The notes under the pieces: generated by a model | The model's database searches: none | The model's input: only the letters and a program-made list of their open reading frames with translations | Told to the model about the DNA's origin: nothing | In this document: piece after piece, positions 28,324 to 38,119 of the stretch | How the letters are laid out: each line of letters opens with the position of its first letter | How positions within the stretch are numbered: the stretch's first letter is position 1 | Position numbers and translations under genes: made by a program | Assembly: GCA_017306245.1 (NCBI GenBank) | Contig: JAFKIY010000002.1 | Coordinates: 209,412 to 273,411 of the forward strand | Source: Micrococcales bacterium | GTDB taxonomy: Bacteria > Actinomycetota > Actinomycetes > Actinomycetales > Microbacteriaceae | Reading direction: 5' to 3' | Length of the DNA stretch: 64,000 bases

Positions 28324-28382
28324 TCGGGTGGCGAGAGTGGCGCGGGGGCGCGGGGCGGATGCAGCGGTAGGCTCCGTCAGGT

Positions 28383-29609
28383 ATGAACCGCCCGATCACC
28401 GCCCTGTTCGCCGCGCTCGAAGCGCTGCTTGTCGTGGGCATCGGCATCGGGATTTCGCTCGTCCCGCTCACATTCCTGTGGGCATTCCAGTACGGCCTCC
28501 AAATCGACTGGACCGTATTCTGGCGGGCATCCGTCGACATCTGGCTGCTCGGCCACGGTGCCGACGTGCGCCTCACGCTCGACCCGGTCACGGCGGTCGC
28601 GCTCGGGTTCCCCGGCGCCGGCAACCCCTTCATCGTGTCGATCGCGGCCCTCGGATTCGCCCTGCTCACCGTTCTGCTCGGCGTACGCGCGGGACGCCGC
28701 ATCACGGAAACTCCCTACGCGCGGCTCGGCACGCTCGTCGCCATCGCCGCATTCGGCGGACTCTCGTTCGGCGTCACGATGAGCGCCCTCCACGAATTCG
28801 CCAGGCCATCCATCTGGCAGGGAACCGTGTTCCCCACCCTGATTTTCACCATCGGCCTGCTCATCGGGAGCGGTTTGGCGTCGCGCAGACTCGCGCGGAT
28901 GCCGGGCCGAACGGCTACCGGGGGAGGCGCCGCCCGGTCCGCCAGGTGGTGGGGTTCGCTGCCCGAGCACGTTCGCACCGTCGCGGCACAGTCGCTGCGC
29001 GGGGGCACGGCGGCTGTGGCTGTCGTGATTCTCGTGTCGGGCATCCTTCTGGCCGTCATGGTTGTGGGCAACTACGCGCAAATCGTGTCGCTCTATGAGG
29101 GAATCCATTCCGGAGTTCTCGGCGGAATCGCGGTCACCCTCGCCGAACTCGCGTTCCTGCCGAACCTGGTCATCTGGACTGGCGCCTGGCTCATCGGACC
29201 CGGCTTCGCGATTGGCGCCGGGTCGTCCGTCGGGCCGCTCGGAACCAGCCTCGGCCCGCTGCCTGCGGTGCCGATCCTCGGAGCCCTGCCCACGGGCGCG
29301 CACGCGTTCGGGTTCGTCGGACTTCTCGTGCCCATCGTCGCCGGATTCCTCGTGGGCGTTCTGATCCGGCCCGCCGTGGTTCGTGCGCTCGACGGGCGCG
29401 GCGCTCTCGTCCTGACCGGCGTGGGGATCGGCGTCGTCGGGGGCATCATTTTCGGCCTGCTCGCCTGGATTTCCGGGGGATCGGCCGGGCCGGGCCGCCT
29501 CGCCGCGGTGGGCCCGGATGCGCTCGCGGTCGGCCTGTTCGCGGCGCTCGAGTTCGCGGTGCCTGCCATCATCGGGCTTCTGGCGGGGCGCCCCGCGCGC
29601 AGCAAATAG
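28383..29609 (+). CDS. DUF6350 family polytopic membrane protein (PerM-like)
   Basis: This 408-residue protein has about ten hydrophobic segments and no catalytic motif. Its position between sucCD and purNH is the same as that of mycobacterial Rv0955/PerM, a membrane protein tied to cell division and persistence, and the actinobacterial DUF6350 family. Assignment rests on synteny and topology, not on a recognised motif. TAGGCT lies at 28368-28373, 9 bases before the ATG, so the mRNA probably has almost no leader. The 82-bp repeat copy A lies just upstream. Confidence 0.75.
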   Translation: MNRPITALFAALEALLVVGIGIGISLVPLTFLWAFQYGLQIDWTVFWRASVDIWLLGHGADVRLTLDPVTAVALGFPGAGNPFIVSIAALGFALLTVLLGVRAGRRITETPYARLGTLVAIAAFGGLSFGVTMSALHEFARPSIWQGTVFPTLIFTIGLLIGSGLASRRLARMPGRTATGGGAARSARWWGSLPEHVRTVAAQSLRGGTAAVAVVILVSGILLAVMVVGNYAQIVSLYEGIHSGVLGGIAVTLAELAFLPNLVIWTGAWLIGPGFAIGAGSSVGPLGTSLGPLPAVPILGALPTGAHAFGFVGLLVPIVAGFLVGVLIRPAVVRALDGRGALVLTGVGIGVVGGIIFGLLAWISGGSAGPGRLAAVGPDALAVGLFAALEFAVPAIIGLLAGRPARSK

Positions 29610-29612
29610 GCT
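29607..29612 (+). promoter_or_regulatory. Leaderless -10 box (TAGGCT) of purN
   Basis: TAGGCT, overlapping the stop codon of the perM-like gene, ends 6 bases before the ATG at 29619. Confidence 0.6.
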
Positions 29613-29618
29613 GGGACC

Positions 29619-30206
29619 ATGCTCTCGCTCGTCGTTCTCATCTCCGGGGGCGGTTCGAACCTTCTGGCGCTGCTCGAAGCATCCGAGGACGCGCAGTTTC
29701 CGGCCCGCGTCGTCGCGGTGGGCGCCGACCGGGAAGCGGACGGGCTGGAGCACGCCGAACGGTTCGGGGTTCCGACCTTCTCCGTGGCGCTGTCGAACTT
29801 CCCCGATCGCGACGACTGGGGGAAAGAACTGCTGGAGCAGATCGAGGAGTGGAATCCGGATCTCGTGATCCTGAGCGGATTCATGCGGCTGCTGCCGCCC
29901 CGCGTCGTCGCCGCCCTGTCTCCGCGTCTGCTCAACACGCATCCGGCATACCTTCCCGAGTTCCCGGGCGCCCACGCGGTTCGCGATGCGCTCGCCGCGG
30001 GAGCCAGCGAAACCGGGGCGAGCATCATCGTCGTCGACGATGGAGTGGATACCGGTCCGGTCGTCGCCCAGGAACGCGTGCCCGTCGCGCCCGGCGACAC
30101 GGAGAACGCGCTGCACGAACGGATCAAGGTCGTCGAGCGGCGGCTGCTGGTTCAAACGGTGCTCGATATCGCCAACGGACACATCAACCTGGAGGACTAC
30201 GCATGA
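29619..30206 (+). CDS. purN: Phosphoribosylglycinamide formyltransferase
   Basis: This 195-residue cytoplasmic enzyme transfers the formyl group of 10-formyl-THF to GAR in purine synthesis. The N-terminal phosphate loop [14 protein letters not shown], the catalytic [20 protein letters not shown] block (Asn, His) and [10 protein letters not shown] (catalytic Asp) are all intact. The length matches the family. It overlaps purH by 4 bases (ATGA, 30203-30206). It appears to have its own leaderless promoter within the end of the upstream gene. Confidence 0.95.
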   Translation: MLSLVVLISGGGSNLLALLEASEDAQFPARVVAVGADREADGLEHAERFGVPTFSVALSNFPDRDDWGKELLEQIEEWNPDLVILSGFMRLLPPRVVAALSPRLLNTHPAYLPEFPGAHAVRDALAAGASETGASIIVVDDGVDTGPVVAQERVPVAPGDTENALHERIKVVERRLLVQTVLDIANGHINLEDYA

Positions 30207-31852
30207 CCGGTGCACCGGAACGAGACGTTATCCCGATCCGTCGGGCGCTCATCTCGGTGAGCGACAAGACGGGGCTGCTGGAGCTTTCCGAGGCGCTTTC
30301 GCGGGCCGGCGTGGCCATCGTCTCCACCGGATCGACTGCGCGGCAGATTTCCGACGCCGGATTCCCGGTCACCGAAGTGAGCGAGGTTACCGGGTTCCCC
30401 GAGTCCCTGGACGGCAGGGTCAAGACCCTGCATCCGGCCGTGCACGCCGGCATCCTCGCCGACCTGCGGCTCTCCGGGCACGCCGCCGAACTTAGCGAAC
30501 TCGGCATCGAGGCGTTCGAGCTCGTGGTTGTGAACCTGTACCCGTTCGTCGAGACGGTCGCGAGCGGCGCGGCACCGTATGCCGTAATCGAGCAGATCGA
30601 CATCGGCGGGCCCGCGATGGTGCGCTCGGCCGCGAAAAACCACGCGAACGTGGCGGTGGCGGTGTCGCCCGACAGTTATCCGCAAATCATCAAGGCGCTC
30701 ACCCTCGGCGGGACCACCCTCGCGCAGCGCCAGCGCCTCGCCGGGGAAGCTTTCGCGCACACCGCCGCGTACGACGCCGCGGTCGCCGAGTACTTCGCCG
30801 CAAACGTCGGCATCCGCTCCGACCTCCGGAAAATTCAGGAATCCGCGTCTCCGGATGCGGCCGAACGCGGCGTGTCGGGCCCTGGCGCGACGCAGTTTCC
30901 TGAATTTCCAGCAGGGGGGGTGCAGGAACTGGAGCTGCGCTACGCCGACCCGACGGCACTGCGGTACGGGGAGAACTCCCACCAGGATGCGACGCTGTTC
31001 CGGCTGCCGGACGGGCGCGGCCTCGCGCAGGCCAAACAGCTGCACGGCAAGGAGATGTCCTACAACAATTTCGTGGACGCGGATGCGGCCCTGCGCGCCG
31101 CCTACGATTTCGCCGAGCCCGCCGTGGCGATCATCAAGCATGCGAATCCGTGCGGGATCGCCGTCGCGGACGACATTGCGACCGCACACCGTCGCGCCCA
31201 CGAGTGCGACCCGGTTTCCGCGTTCGGCGGTGTGATCGCCGCGAACCGGCCGATCGACCTCGCGGCGGCCGAATCGATGAAGGACATTTTCACCGAGGTG
31301 ATCGTCGCGCCGGGCTTCAGCCAGGATGCGCTCGGCGTGCTCTCCGCGAAAAAGAACGTGCGGCTGCTTCTCCTGCCCGCCGACTACGCGCGGGATGGAC
31401 TCGAGCTGCGGCAACTCTCCGGCGGAATGCTCACCCAGGTGCCCGACACCCGTTTCGCGCCTTACGGCGACTGGTCGCTCGCGTCCGGCAGCGCAGCGGA
31501 TGCCGCCATGCGGGCGGATCTCGAATTCGCGTGGCGGGCCGTGCGCGCCGTGAAGTCGAACGCGATTCTGCTCGCGCACGGCGGAGCGTCCGTCGGCGTC
31601 GGGATGGGCCAGGTGAACCGGGTCGACTCCTGCAGACTCGCCGTGGACCGCGCGGGCGAGCGCGCGAGGGGCAGCGTCGCAGCATCCGATGCGTTCTTCC
31701 CATTCGCCGACGGGCTCCAGATCCTCCTCGACGCCGGGGTCGCGGCGATCGTGCAGCCGGGCGGTTCGATTCGCGACAGCGAGGTCATCGACGCCGCGCG
31801 GGCCGCCGGGGTCACCATGTATCTGACCGGCGAGCGCCACTTCTTCCACTGA
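30203..31852 (+). CDS. purH: Bifunctional AICAR formyltransferase / IMP cyclohydrolase
   Basis: This 549-residue enzyme makes IMP by the last two purine steps. The N-terminal MGS-like cyclohydrolase domain begins [20 protein letters not shown] and includes [17 protein letters not shown]. The C-terminal transformylase carries [10 protein letters not shown], the catalytic KHANPCG and the ending [10 protein letters not shown]. The start ATG 30203 overlaps purN. Odd: the linker between the domains (about residues 207-238, [13 protein letters not shown] to QFPEFPAG) looks longer than usual by about 30 residues. It coincides with an 82-bp inverted-repeat element (30828-30909) read in frame. Confidence 0.95.
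   Translation: MTGAPERDVIPIRRALISVSDKTGLLELSEALSRAGVAIVSTGSTARQISDAGFPVTEVSEVTGFPESLDGRVKTLHPAVHAGILADLRLSGHAAELSELGIEAFELVVVNLYPFVETVASGAAPYAVIEQIDIGGPAMVRSAAKNHANVAVAVSPDSYPQIIKALTLGGTTLAQRQRLAGEAFAHTAAYDAAVAEYFAANVGIRSDLRKIQESASPDAAERGVSGPGATQFPEFPAGGVQELELRYADPTALRYGENSHQDATLFRLPDGRGLAQAKQLHGKEMSYNNFVDADAALRAAYDFAEPAVAIIKHANPCGIAVADDIATAHRRAHECDPVSAFGGVIAANRPIDLAAAESMKDIFTEVIVAPGFSQDALGVLSAKKNVRLLLLPADYARDGLELRQLSGGMLTQVPDTRFAPYGDWSLASGSAADAAMRADLEFAWRAVRAVKSNAILLAHGGASVGVGMGQVNRVDSCRLAVDRAGERARGSVAASDAFFPFADGLQILLDAGVAAIVQPGGSIRDSEVIDAARAAGVTMYLTGERHFFH
30828..30909. repeat. 82-bp palindromic element inside purH, copy F
   Basis: GGAAAATTCAGGAA (30828-30841) and TTCCTGAATTTCC (30897-30909) form an inverted repeat with one extra base in the left arm. 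End to end it is exactly 82 bp, as are copies A to C. Aligned from the first base, its arm shares AAAT-NN-AGGA with theirs. It is translated as part of the interdomain linker of PurH. Confidence 0.7.
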
Positions 31853-31916
31853 GGAAGCGCCGATCGCCCAGCCGCCGCCCGGTGGGTGAGATTCACCGGC
31901 CGGGCCGAGAATCCAA

Positions 31917-31922
31917 TAGTCT
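31917..31922 (+). promoter_or_regulatory. Leaderless -10 box (TAGTCT) of the dimethylargininase fusion gene
   Basis: TAGTCT ends 6 bases before the ATG at 31929, with no Shine-Dalgarno sequence. Confidence 0.6.
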
Positions 31923-31928
31923 CGCAGC

Positions 31929-33155
31929 ATGACTTATTCGGGTGCATCCGCCATTGTCCGCAAGGTCGCCGGAGCCATCGCTGCGGCGCTGGTTTCTGCC
32001 GTGGTCACCCACTTTGGAACGGTCCTCGTGTTCTTCACCGCAAACGGTGCGAACCCGTCGGTGTTCGGGCAGTTGAGCGACTACTTCCTGCCGTCGACGC
32101 TCCTGCTGTTCCTGCTTCTGGGCGTGATCGCCGGATTTGACGGGCTGCGGCGCTGGTACGTCGCTGTGCCGCTCGCGATCCTCGCCGCGGTGCTGGCCGG
32201 CCTGTTCGGAAGCCTCATCGCCGTCGTGAACAGCGGGTCCGCGATTGACGGGTCGGCGGTGGGCTTCATCTTCGGAACCCTCATCGGGCCGAAGCTGATT
32301 TTCATCATTGTCGCCGTGATCGTCGTGGCGACGATCGGGCGCCGGCTCTGGAGCCTCATCACCGGCGCGCGCCTGGACGTGCCGCCTGCCCGCGATCGCA
32401 AGGTGGCCCTGGTCCGGCTGCCTGCCGCGAATCTGGCCGAAGGCCAGGTGACGCACATCGCGCGATCCGTCGTCGACGCGGAGAAGGCGGACGAACAGTG
32501 GGACGGCTATGTCGCCGCGCTCATCGAAAACGGGTGGGACACCGTCGAGGTGCCGGTGGCGCCCGAGGCCCCGGATTCCGTGTTTGTGGAGGATACCGTC
32601 GTGATTTTCGGCGACACCGCGGTCGTGACGAGCCCCGGCCACGAAACCAGGAGGGTGGAAACGGCGGGAGTCGAGGACACCGTGCGCGAGCTCGGAATGC
32701 GCGTCGCCCGCATCGAACTGCCCGGCACGCTCGACGGCGGCGATGTGCTCAAGGTGGGGAAGACCGCGTATGTGGGCCGAGGCGACAGGACGAACGCTGA
32801 AGGCATCCGCCAGCTGCGCGACATCGTTTCGCCACTCGGTTACACGGTGATCGCCGTTCCGGTCACGAAGGTCCTGCACCTCAAGAGCGGCGTGACCGCT
32901 CTGCCCGACGGCACGGTGATCGGGTACCCGCCGCTCGTGGACAACCCGGAACTGTTCGACCGCTTCCTTGCCGTGCCGGAGGAGACCGGGGTGGCCGTCG
33001 TGGTGCTGGATGACAGCACGGTGCTCATGGCCGAATCGGCCCCGAAGAGCGCGGCCCTCATCGCCGACCTCGGCTACAACGTCGTCACGGTCGACATCAG
33101 CGAGTTCGAGAAGCTCGAAGGCTGCGTGACCTGTCTCTCGGTTCGGATCCGCTAG
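31929..33155 (+). CDS. Membrane protein fused to a dimethylarginine dimethylaminohydrolase domain
   Basis: Residues 1 to about 150 form four hydrophobic segments. Residues about 158-408 are a complete dimethylargininase (DDAH) domain of the guanidine-modifying superfamily, which converts methylated arginines to citrulline plus methylamines. DDAH landmarks are FVEDTVVIFGDTAVV, the GTLDGGDVLKVG site, catalytic His in LHLKSGVTALPDG and the C-terminal nucleophile Cys402 in VTCLSVR. Usual DDAH proteins are soluble and near 255 residues, so the membrane half is an addition. The positive residues after the last helix (GRRLWSL) suggest the enzyme faces the cytoplasm. No close operon partner is present; a leaderless promoter precedes it. 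Confidence 0.87.
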   Translation: MTYSGASAIVRKVAGAIAAALVSAVVTHFGTVLVFFTANGANPSVFGQLSDYFLPSTLLLFLLLGVIAGFDGLRRWYVAVPLAILAAVLAGLFGSLIAVVNSGSAIDGSAVGFIFGTLIGPKLIFIIVAVIVVATIGRRLWSLITGARLDVPPARDRKVALVRLPAANLAEGQVTHIARSVVDAEKADEQWDGYVAALIENGWDTVEVPVAPEAPDSVFVEDTVVIFGDTAVVTSPGHETRRVETAGVEDTVRELGMRVARIELPGTLDGGDVLKVGKTAYVGRGDRTNAEGIRQLRDIVSPLGYTVIAVPVTKVLHLKSGVTALPDGTVIGYPPLVDNPELFDRFLAVPEETGVAVVVLDDSTVLMAESAPKSAALIADLGYNVVTVDISEFEKLEGCVTCLSVRIR

Positions 33156-33164
33156 ATCCTCCCG

Positions 33165-33818
33165 CTACACCCCGTCGGCGGCCCGACGTTCGTGCCTCGT
33201 GACACGCCAGGTGTGGATGCCGGCCACGATGGACGCGGCGATGACAACCCCGGCGATCACGTAGGCGACGCTCTTCACGCCGGGAATGAACGCTGCGTAG
33301 TACCCGGTCAGGGTCAGCCCGACTCCCCACGCAAGCGCACCGACGAGGTTGCTGGAGAGGAACCGGTAGTAGTTCATCCGGCCCACCCCCGCGATGACGG
33401 GAACGAACACCCGGCCCCAGGGCACGAAACGCGCAACGACGATCGACCACCAGCCGTACCGCAAGTAGAAGACTTCTGCCGCGTGGATCGCCTTCTGGGT
33501 TCGCCGCCCGCCGTGCCGATCCAGGTATCCGCGGCCGTAGTGCCGCCCGAGGAGAAAACCGACCTGGTCGCCGAGGAACGCGGAAATGCCCACGCCGACC
33601 GCGAGAATGACGATGTTCAGGCTCGTGGCGGATGCCGCGATGAGGCCGGAGGCGAACAGGAGCGAGTCGCCGGTGATGAACGGGATGAACAGTCCGAGGA
33701 AAATGGCCGTTCCCGCGAAGACGAGCGCCCAGACGATGACGTAGAAGATGATCGGGCCCGCCGCGGCGAGGATGCCGCCCATCTCGTCGCCGAGATTGGA
33801 GGTCGCGTTGTGCAGCAT
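33165..33818 (-). CDS. DedA family membrane protein
   Basis: This 217-residue protein has five to six membrane segments and the DedA core: FITGDSLLFASGL, GDQVGFLLGRHYGRG and the RFVPWGRVFVPVIAGVGRMNYYRF block with its conserved Arg and Gly residues. DedA proteins are implicated in lipid flipping, envelope integrity and proton-dependent transport. The start is ATG 33818, with TAGCGT 7 bases upstream on the minus strand. The gene is convergent with the dimethylargininase gene, 9 bases apart. A candidate iron box lies 59 bases upstream of its start. Confidence 0.9.
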   Translation of the reverse strand: MLHNATSNLGDEMGGILAAAGPIIFYVIVWALVFAGTAIFLGLFIPFITGDSLLFASGLIAASATSLNIVILAVGVGISAFLGDQVGFLLGRHYGRGYLDRHGGRRTQKAIHAAEVFYLRYGWWSIVVARFVPWGRVFVPVIAGVGRMNYYRFLSSNLVGALAWGVGLTLTGYYAAFIPGVKSVAYVIAGVVIAASIVAGIHTWRVTRHERRAADGV

Positions 33819-33825
33819 GCTTACG

Positions 33826-33831
33826 ACGCTA
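33826..33831 (-). promoter_or_regulatory. Leaderless -10 box (TAGCGT) of the DedA gene
   Basis: On the minus strand TAGCGT ends 7 bases before the ATG at 33818. Confidence 0.5.
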
Positions 33832-33876
33832 TCGTGTGCGGGAGGGGCGGCATGAAGGGAATTCCGTTCAACAAGA

Positions 33877-33895
33877 GTAGGTTAGGCAATCCTAA
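33877..33895. promoter_or_regulatory. Candidate DtxR/IdeR iron box
   Basis: The 19 bases GTAGGTTAGGCAATCCTAA match the actinobacterial iron-box consensus (TTAGGTTAGSCTAACCTAA) at 16 positions. It lies between the DedA gene (minus) and the ABC exporter pair (plus), 65 bases upstream of the exporter's candidate -35 box, so either side could be the target. Confidence 0.55.
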
Positions 33896-33960
33896 CCCGT
33901 GTGCGGAAATCCTGCCATGCGGGGCTCAGAGCCCGACGAATTGTGGCCGAAAACTTTCGG

Positions 33961-33990
33961 TTGCATGGCCGAGAGAAGTGGGCGTATTCT
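33961..33990 (+). promoter_or_regulatory. Candidate promoter of the heterodimeric ABC exporter operon
   Basis: TTGCAT (33961-33966) and TATTCT (33985-33990) are 18 bases apart. A perfect dyad CCGAAA-AC-TTTCGG (33947-33960) abuts the -35 box and may be an operator. The leader would be about 130 bases. Confidence 0.45.
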
Positions 33991-34125
33991 GGAGGGCTGC
34001 GCTGGCGGTGGGGACGTAGGGAGCGTCCCGCCGTCGGCATCGCTGAGACCGGTGCTGGAGGCCGTGCCGGTCCCTCCGGGAACTCCGTCGGCTGCGCCGA
34101 CCCCTGACTAGTGCAAGGAAAACCG

Positions 34126-35985
34126 TTGTCTTCTGACGCCACAAAGAAGCGCCCGGGTACGTTCGCGTCCATCATGCGGGTGTACCCCTATGCGAAGCCT
34201 GCCATGCCCAGAATTTACCTGGGGATGAGTGCGGCCATGGTCGCCGCGCTCGTGGCGCTCGCCATCCCGCAAGTGCTGCGATCCCTCGTCGACGGCCCCC
34301 TGAAGGACGGCGACTCCAGCGAGATCTGGTGGCCGGTCATCATCGTTCTCATCCTGGGAATCCTCGAAGCCGTCATGATCTGGTTCCGGCGCTGGTTCGT
34401 GCTGCAGCCGGGCACCCACATCGAGGCGCGCATGCGCAACGGGCTGTACAAGCAGCTCCAGGATCTGCCGGTGAACTTCCACGACCGGTGGCCGAGCGGC
34501 CAGCTGCTGTCCCGCGCGATCAGCGACCTGAATCTCATCCGGCGCTGGTTCTCATTCGGCCTCGTGCTGTTCGTCGTCAACACGATCACGATCGTGGTCG
34601 GGATCGCCGTGCTCGCCAGCATCAACTGGATCCTCGGCGTCCTGTTCATGGTGCTGTCGATCCCGCTGTGGATCTACGGCTACGTGTTCGAGAACAAGTA
34701 CTCGGTGGTGGCCCGCCGCAGCCAGGACCAGGCGGGGGACCTCGCGACGACGGTAGAGGAATCCGTCCACGGCATCCGCGTGCTCAAGGCGTTCGGTCGC
34801 GGGTCGCACGCGCTGCGCAACTTCGAGTCGCAGGCTGAGCTCCTGCGCGGCACGGAGATCGAGAAGGCGAAGGCGATTGCCGGAATCTGGCTGTGGCTGC
34901 TGCTCGTTCCCGACGTGACGTTCGCGCTGTGCCTGGCGGGCGGAGTGTGGCTTGCCGCGGCCGGCGAAATCACGCCGGGCGGCCTCGTGGCGTTCTTCGC
35001 GACGGCCACCGTGCTCCGATTCCCGGTGGAGTCGATCGGGTTCCTGCTGTCCATGACGTTCGACACCCGCACGGCCGCCGACCGGTTCTTCGAGGTTCTG
35101 GACGAGAAGAACACGATCGTGGACCCCGAACATCCGAAGACGATCGCGAAACCGGAGGGCCGCCTCGTGTTCCACGACGTGCACTTCCGCTACGCGGATT
35201 CCCCCGAACGATTCCCCGACCTGGTGAACGGCATCAACCTCGAATTGGAGCCCGGAGAGACCATGGCGCTCGTCGGCCTCACCGGCAGCGGCAAGTCGAC
35301 CATCACCGCGTTGGCGACGAGACTGTACGACGTCACGGGGGGCTCCATCACGCTCGACGGAGTCGACATCCGCGACTTGACGCTGGAGGAGCTTCGGCGC
35401 CACATCGCGATGGCGTTCGAGGATGCGACGCTGTTCTCAGCCTCCGTGCGCGACAATGTGCTGCTCGGCAGACCGGAGTCGACTGATGCGGAGCTCGACG
35501 AAGCGCTCGACATCGCGCAGGCCGACTTCGCGCGCGAACTCCCCGAGGGGCTCGACACGACGGTGGGCGAGGAAGGGATGAGCCTCTCCGGCGGCCAGCG
35601 GCAACGGCTCGCCCTCGCGCGCGCGGTCGCCGCGAAACCGGACGTGCTCGTGCTCGACGATCCACTATCCGCCCTCGACGTCGATACCGAGGCGCTCGTC
35701 GAAGCGGCGCTGCGCCGAGTGCTCGCGTCCACCACGGCGCTCATCGTCGCGCATCGCCCGTCCACGGTCATGCTCGCGGACCGGGTCGCACTGCTGGAGG
35801 ACGGCAAAATCACCGCGGTGGGCAGGCACTCCGACCTCCTGGCCTCGAGCGATCACTACCGTTTCGTGATTTCGAGCCTCGAGGACGAGGAGGGCGGGCT
35901 CCGGCGAACTCCGTCGCCGCCCACGACGCCCATCCCCATCGTCACGAGCGGCGTGAGCCGTCCCAGCACGGAGGTCGGGTCATGA
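34126..35985 (+). CDS. ABC exporter half-transporter, subunit 1 (degenerate catalytic site)
   Basis: This 619-residue protein fuses six membrane helices (to about residue 320) to an ABC ATPase. Walker A is GLTGSGKST and the signature LSGGQRQ is intact, but Walker B reads [12 protein letters not shown], with Asp in place of the catalytic Glu. The next gene has the complementary defect, so the two should form a heterodimer with one active and one degenerate ATP site. The TTG start at 34126 is chosen because AAGGAA lies 5-6 bases upstream; a GTG at 34111 lacks a ribosome site. Substrate unknown; lipids, peptides, drugs or, given the upstream iron box, siderophores are possible. Confidence 0.87.
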   Translation: MSSDATKKRPGTFASIMRVYPYAKPAMPRIYLGMSAAMVAALVALAIPQVLRSLVDGPLKDGDSSEIWWPVIIVLILGILEAVMIWFRRWFVLQPGTHIEARMRNGLYKQLQDLPVNFHDRWPSGQLLSRAISDLNLIRRWFSFGLVLFVVNTITIVVGIAVLASINWILGVLFMVLSIPLWIYGYVFENKYSVVARRSQDQAGDLATTVEESVHGIRVLKAFGRGSHALRNFESQAELLRGTEIEKAKAIAGIWLWLLLVPDVTFALCLAGGVWLAAAGEITPGGLVAFFATATVLRFPVESIGFLLSMTFDTRTAADRFFEVLDEKNTIVDPEHPKTIAKPEGRLVFHDVHFRYADSPERFPDLVNGINLELEPGETMALVGLTGSGKSTITALATRLYDVTGGSITLDGVDIRDLTLEELRRHIAMAFEDATLFSASVRDNVLLGRPESTDAELDEALDIAQADFARELPEGLDTTVGEEGMSLSGGQRQRLALARAVAAKPDVLVLDDPLSALDVDTEALVEAALRRVLASTTALIVAHRPSTVMLADRVALLEDGKITAVGRHSDLLASSDHYRFVISSLEDEEGGLRRTPSPPTTPIPIVTSGVSRPSTEVGS

Positions 35986-37787
35986 GCGTCACGGGAGTAG
36001 AGGGCGAAGAGCGCCAGGATTACACGAAGGCGGAGAGCAGGCAGATTCGCGCGCGCTCGCTGCGTCTGCTCGGTTCCCTCGTCAAGCCCCTGTGGGGCCG
36101 CATCACGCTCACGATCATCGTGGTCGTCGTCAGCACCGCCGCACAGGTTGCCGGTCCCGCGTTCATCGCGTTCGGCATCGACAACGGGCTTCCGGCGATG
36201 TTGAAACAGGACTGGATGCCACTCGGGTTCGCCGTCGGGGCTTTCCTGTTCACCGGTGTGATCGGCGCGGTGCTGATCGCCTGGTACACGGTGCTCACCG
36301 CCAGAATCAGCCAGGCTATTCTCATCGAACTGCGCAAGCGGGTGTTCCTGCACACGCAGCGGCTCAGCCTCGAATTCCACGAGAGTTACACGTCGGGGCG
36401 CATCATCGCGCGGCAAACGAGCGACCTGGACGCCATCCGCGAACTGCTCGACTCCGGGCTGAGCCAGCTCGTGCAGGGCGGCCTGTACATGGCGTTCATC
36501 GCGATCGCCCTCGTCTCGATCGACTGGGTGAGCGGCGTCGTCCTGTTCATTTCGATCATTCCGCTGTGGATTCTGACCCGGTGGTTCCAGCTCGCCTCGC
36601 AGAAGGTGTTCCGGGAGACCAGAACCGCGTCCGCGCGCGTCATCGTCCATTTCGTGGAAACCATGACGGGCATCCGCGCCGTGAAGGCGTTCCGCAAGGA
36701 GAAGCGCAACGAGAAGGAGTTCGGCGGGCTCGTCGAGAACTACCGTTACGCGAACGAGCGCGCCATCAACCTGTTCGGAATCTTCGACCCGGGGCTTGTG
36801 CTCATCGGCAACGTGACCCTCGCTGCCGTGCTGCTCGTGGGTGGACTCCGGGTTGCGGGCGGCGGGCTCGCGGTGGGGGTTCTCCTCGCCACCCTGCTCT
36901 ACACGCGGTCGTTCTTCGCGCCGGCGCAGGAGATCGCGATGTTTTACAACTCGTACCAGTCCGCGGCGGCGGCGCTGGAGAAGATTTCGGGCGTGCTCGA
37001 GGAGCAGCCGAGCGTTCCGGATCCGACCGGGCCGATCGACCTTTGGCAGGCGAAGGGCGCGGTGTCGTTCGACAGCGTCGAGTTCGCCTACAAGGAGGAT
37101 CGCGTCGTCCTGCCGAGCTTCGACCTGGACATCCCCGCCGGGCAGACGATCGCTCTCGTCGGATCGACCGGTGCCGGCAAGTCGACGCTTGCGAAACTCA
37201 TTTCCCGCTTCTACGACCCGACGGTGGGGGCGGTCACGCTCGACGGCGTCGACTTGCGGCGGCTGCATCCGAAGGACCTGCGCCGCGCGATCGTCATGGT
37301 GACGCAGGAGGCGTACCTGTTCTCCGGAACGGTCGCGGACAACATTGCGCTCGGAAAGCCGGATGCGACGCGCGAGGAGATCATCCAGGCCGCGAAAGCG
37401 GTTGGCGCGCACGAGTTCATCGAGGGGTTGCCGAACGGCTACGACACGGATGTGAACAAGCGCGGCGGCCGGGTTTCGGCCGGCCAGCGCCAGCTCATCT
37501 CGTTCGCGCGCGCGTTCATCGCGAACCCGGTCGTGCTCATCCTGGATGAGGCGACGGCGTCGCTCGACATTCCGAGCGAGCGCCTCGTGCAGGAAGGATT
37601 GCAGACCCTCCTCGCGGACCGCACCGCCGTCATCATCGCGCACCGTCTTTCGACCGTGGCGATCGCCGACCGCGTTCTCGTGATGGAGCACGGCCGCATC
37701 ATCGAGGACGGCACCCCCGCCGATCTCATCGCGGGCACCGGCAAGTTCTCGAAGATGCACGCCGCCTGGCGCGACTCCCTCGTTTAG
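35982..37787 (+). CDS. ABC exporter half-transporter, subunit 2 (degenerate signature motif)
   Basis: This 601-residue half-transporter has six membrane helices and an ABC domain with Walker [10 protein letters not shown] and a complete Walker [13 protein letters not shown]. The signature motif is VSAGQRQ instead of LSGGQ. Paired with subunit 1, its Walker A/B plus the partner's LSGGQ would form the hydrolytic site, and the other site would be degenerate, as in TM287/288-type exporters. ATG 35982 overlaps the stop of subunit 1 (ATGA), so the two are translated together in equal amounts. Confidence 0.9.
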   Translation: MSVTGVEGEERQDYTKAESRQIRARSLRLLGSLVKPLWGRITLTIIVVVVSTAAQVAGPAFIAFGIDNGLPAMLKQDWMPLGFAVGAFLFTGVIGAVLIAWYTVLTARISQAILIELRKRVFLHTQRLSLEFHESYTSGRIIARQTSDLDAIRELLDSGLSQLVQGGLYMAFIAIALVSIDWVSGVVLFISIIPLWILTRWFQLASQKVFRETRTASARVIVHFVETMTGIRAVKAFRKEKRNEKEFGGLVENYRYANERAINLFGIFDPGLVLIGNVTLAAVLLVGGLRVAGGGLAVGVLLATLLYTRSFFAPAQEIAMFYNSYQSAAAALEKISGVLEEQPSVPDPTGPIDLWQAKGAVSFDSVEFAYKEDRVVLPSFDLDIPAGQTIALVGSTGAGKSTLAKLISRFYDPTVGAVTLDGVDLRRLHPKDLRRAIVMVTQEAYLFSGTVADNIALGKPDATREEIIQAAKAVGAHEFIEGLPNGYDTDVNKRGGRVSAGQRQLISFARAFIANPVVLILDEATASLDIPSERLVQEGLQTLLADRTAVIIAHRLSTVAIADRVLVMEHGRIIEDGTPADLIAGTGKFSKMHAAWRDSLV

Positions 37788-37799
37788 CCCTGCGAGGGG

Positions 37800-38105
37800 T
37801 CAGGGCCGGTGGCGGGCCATCCGCAGATTGATGCGGTATCCGGATGCCGCCGGCACGAGCGGGGTGCCCTCGGCCTCGTAGTGCGGCAGGGCCTTCTCGT
37901 CGTGGCACAGGGGCGGTTGTCCGCTGGCCCGGATGACCCGCCACCAGGGAAGGTCGCTGCCGTAGTACGCCATCACCTGGCCGACCGCTCGCGCGGCCCG
38001 CGAACCGATGGCCGCCGCGACGTCGCCGTACGCCATGACTTTCCCGGGCGGGATCGATTCAACCACCGCGATCACGCGCGACACGAAGTCCTGATTGTGC
38101 TGCAT
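37800..38105 (-). CDS. Alkyltransferase-like protein (ATL, MGMT family)
   Basis: This 101-residue protein is the DNA-binding module of O6-alkylguanine methyltransferases. VIAVVESIPPGKVMAYGDVAAAIG and RAVGQVMAY match the recognition helix and Arg finger region. The active-site PCHR motif reads PWWR here, so the alkyl-accepting Cys is absent, as in ATL proteins. ATLs bind and flag O6-alkylguanine for nucleotide excision repair. The start ATG 38105 is chosen because the domain begins there; longer forms run into the upstream acetyltransferase gene, 14 bases away. Confidence 0.85.
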   Translation of the reverse strand: MQHNQDFVSRVIAVVESIPPGKVMAYGDVAAAIGSRAARAVGQVMAYYGSDLPWWRVIRASGQPPLCHDEKALPHYEAEGTPLVPAASGYRINLRMARHRP

Positions 38106-38119
38106 CCGCGGTGGGCGCC

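Noticed and set aside
29650..29662. GGTTCGAAC resembling a tRNA T-arm
   Set aside because: It lies in the phosphate-loop codons of purN and there is no surrounding cloverleaf.
28377..30215. Minus-strand open frame of 612 codons opposite the perM-like and purN genes
   Set aside because: It is antisense to two real genes and highly charged without motifs.
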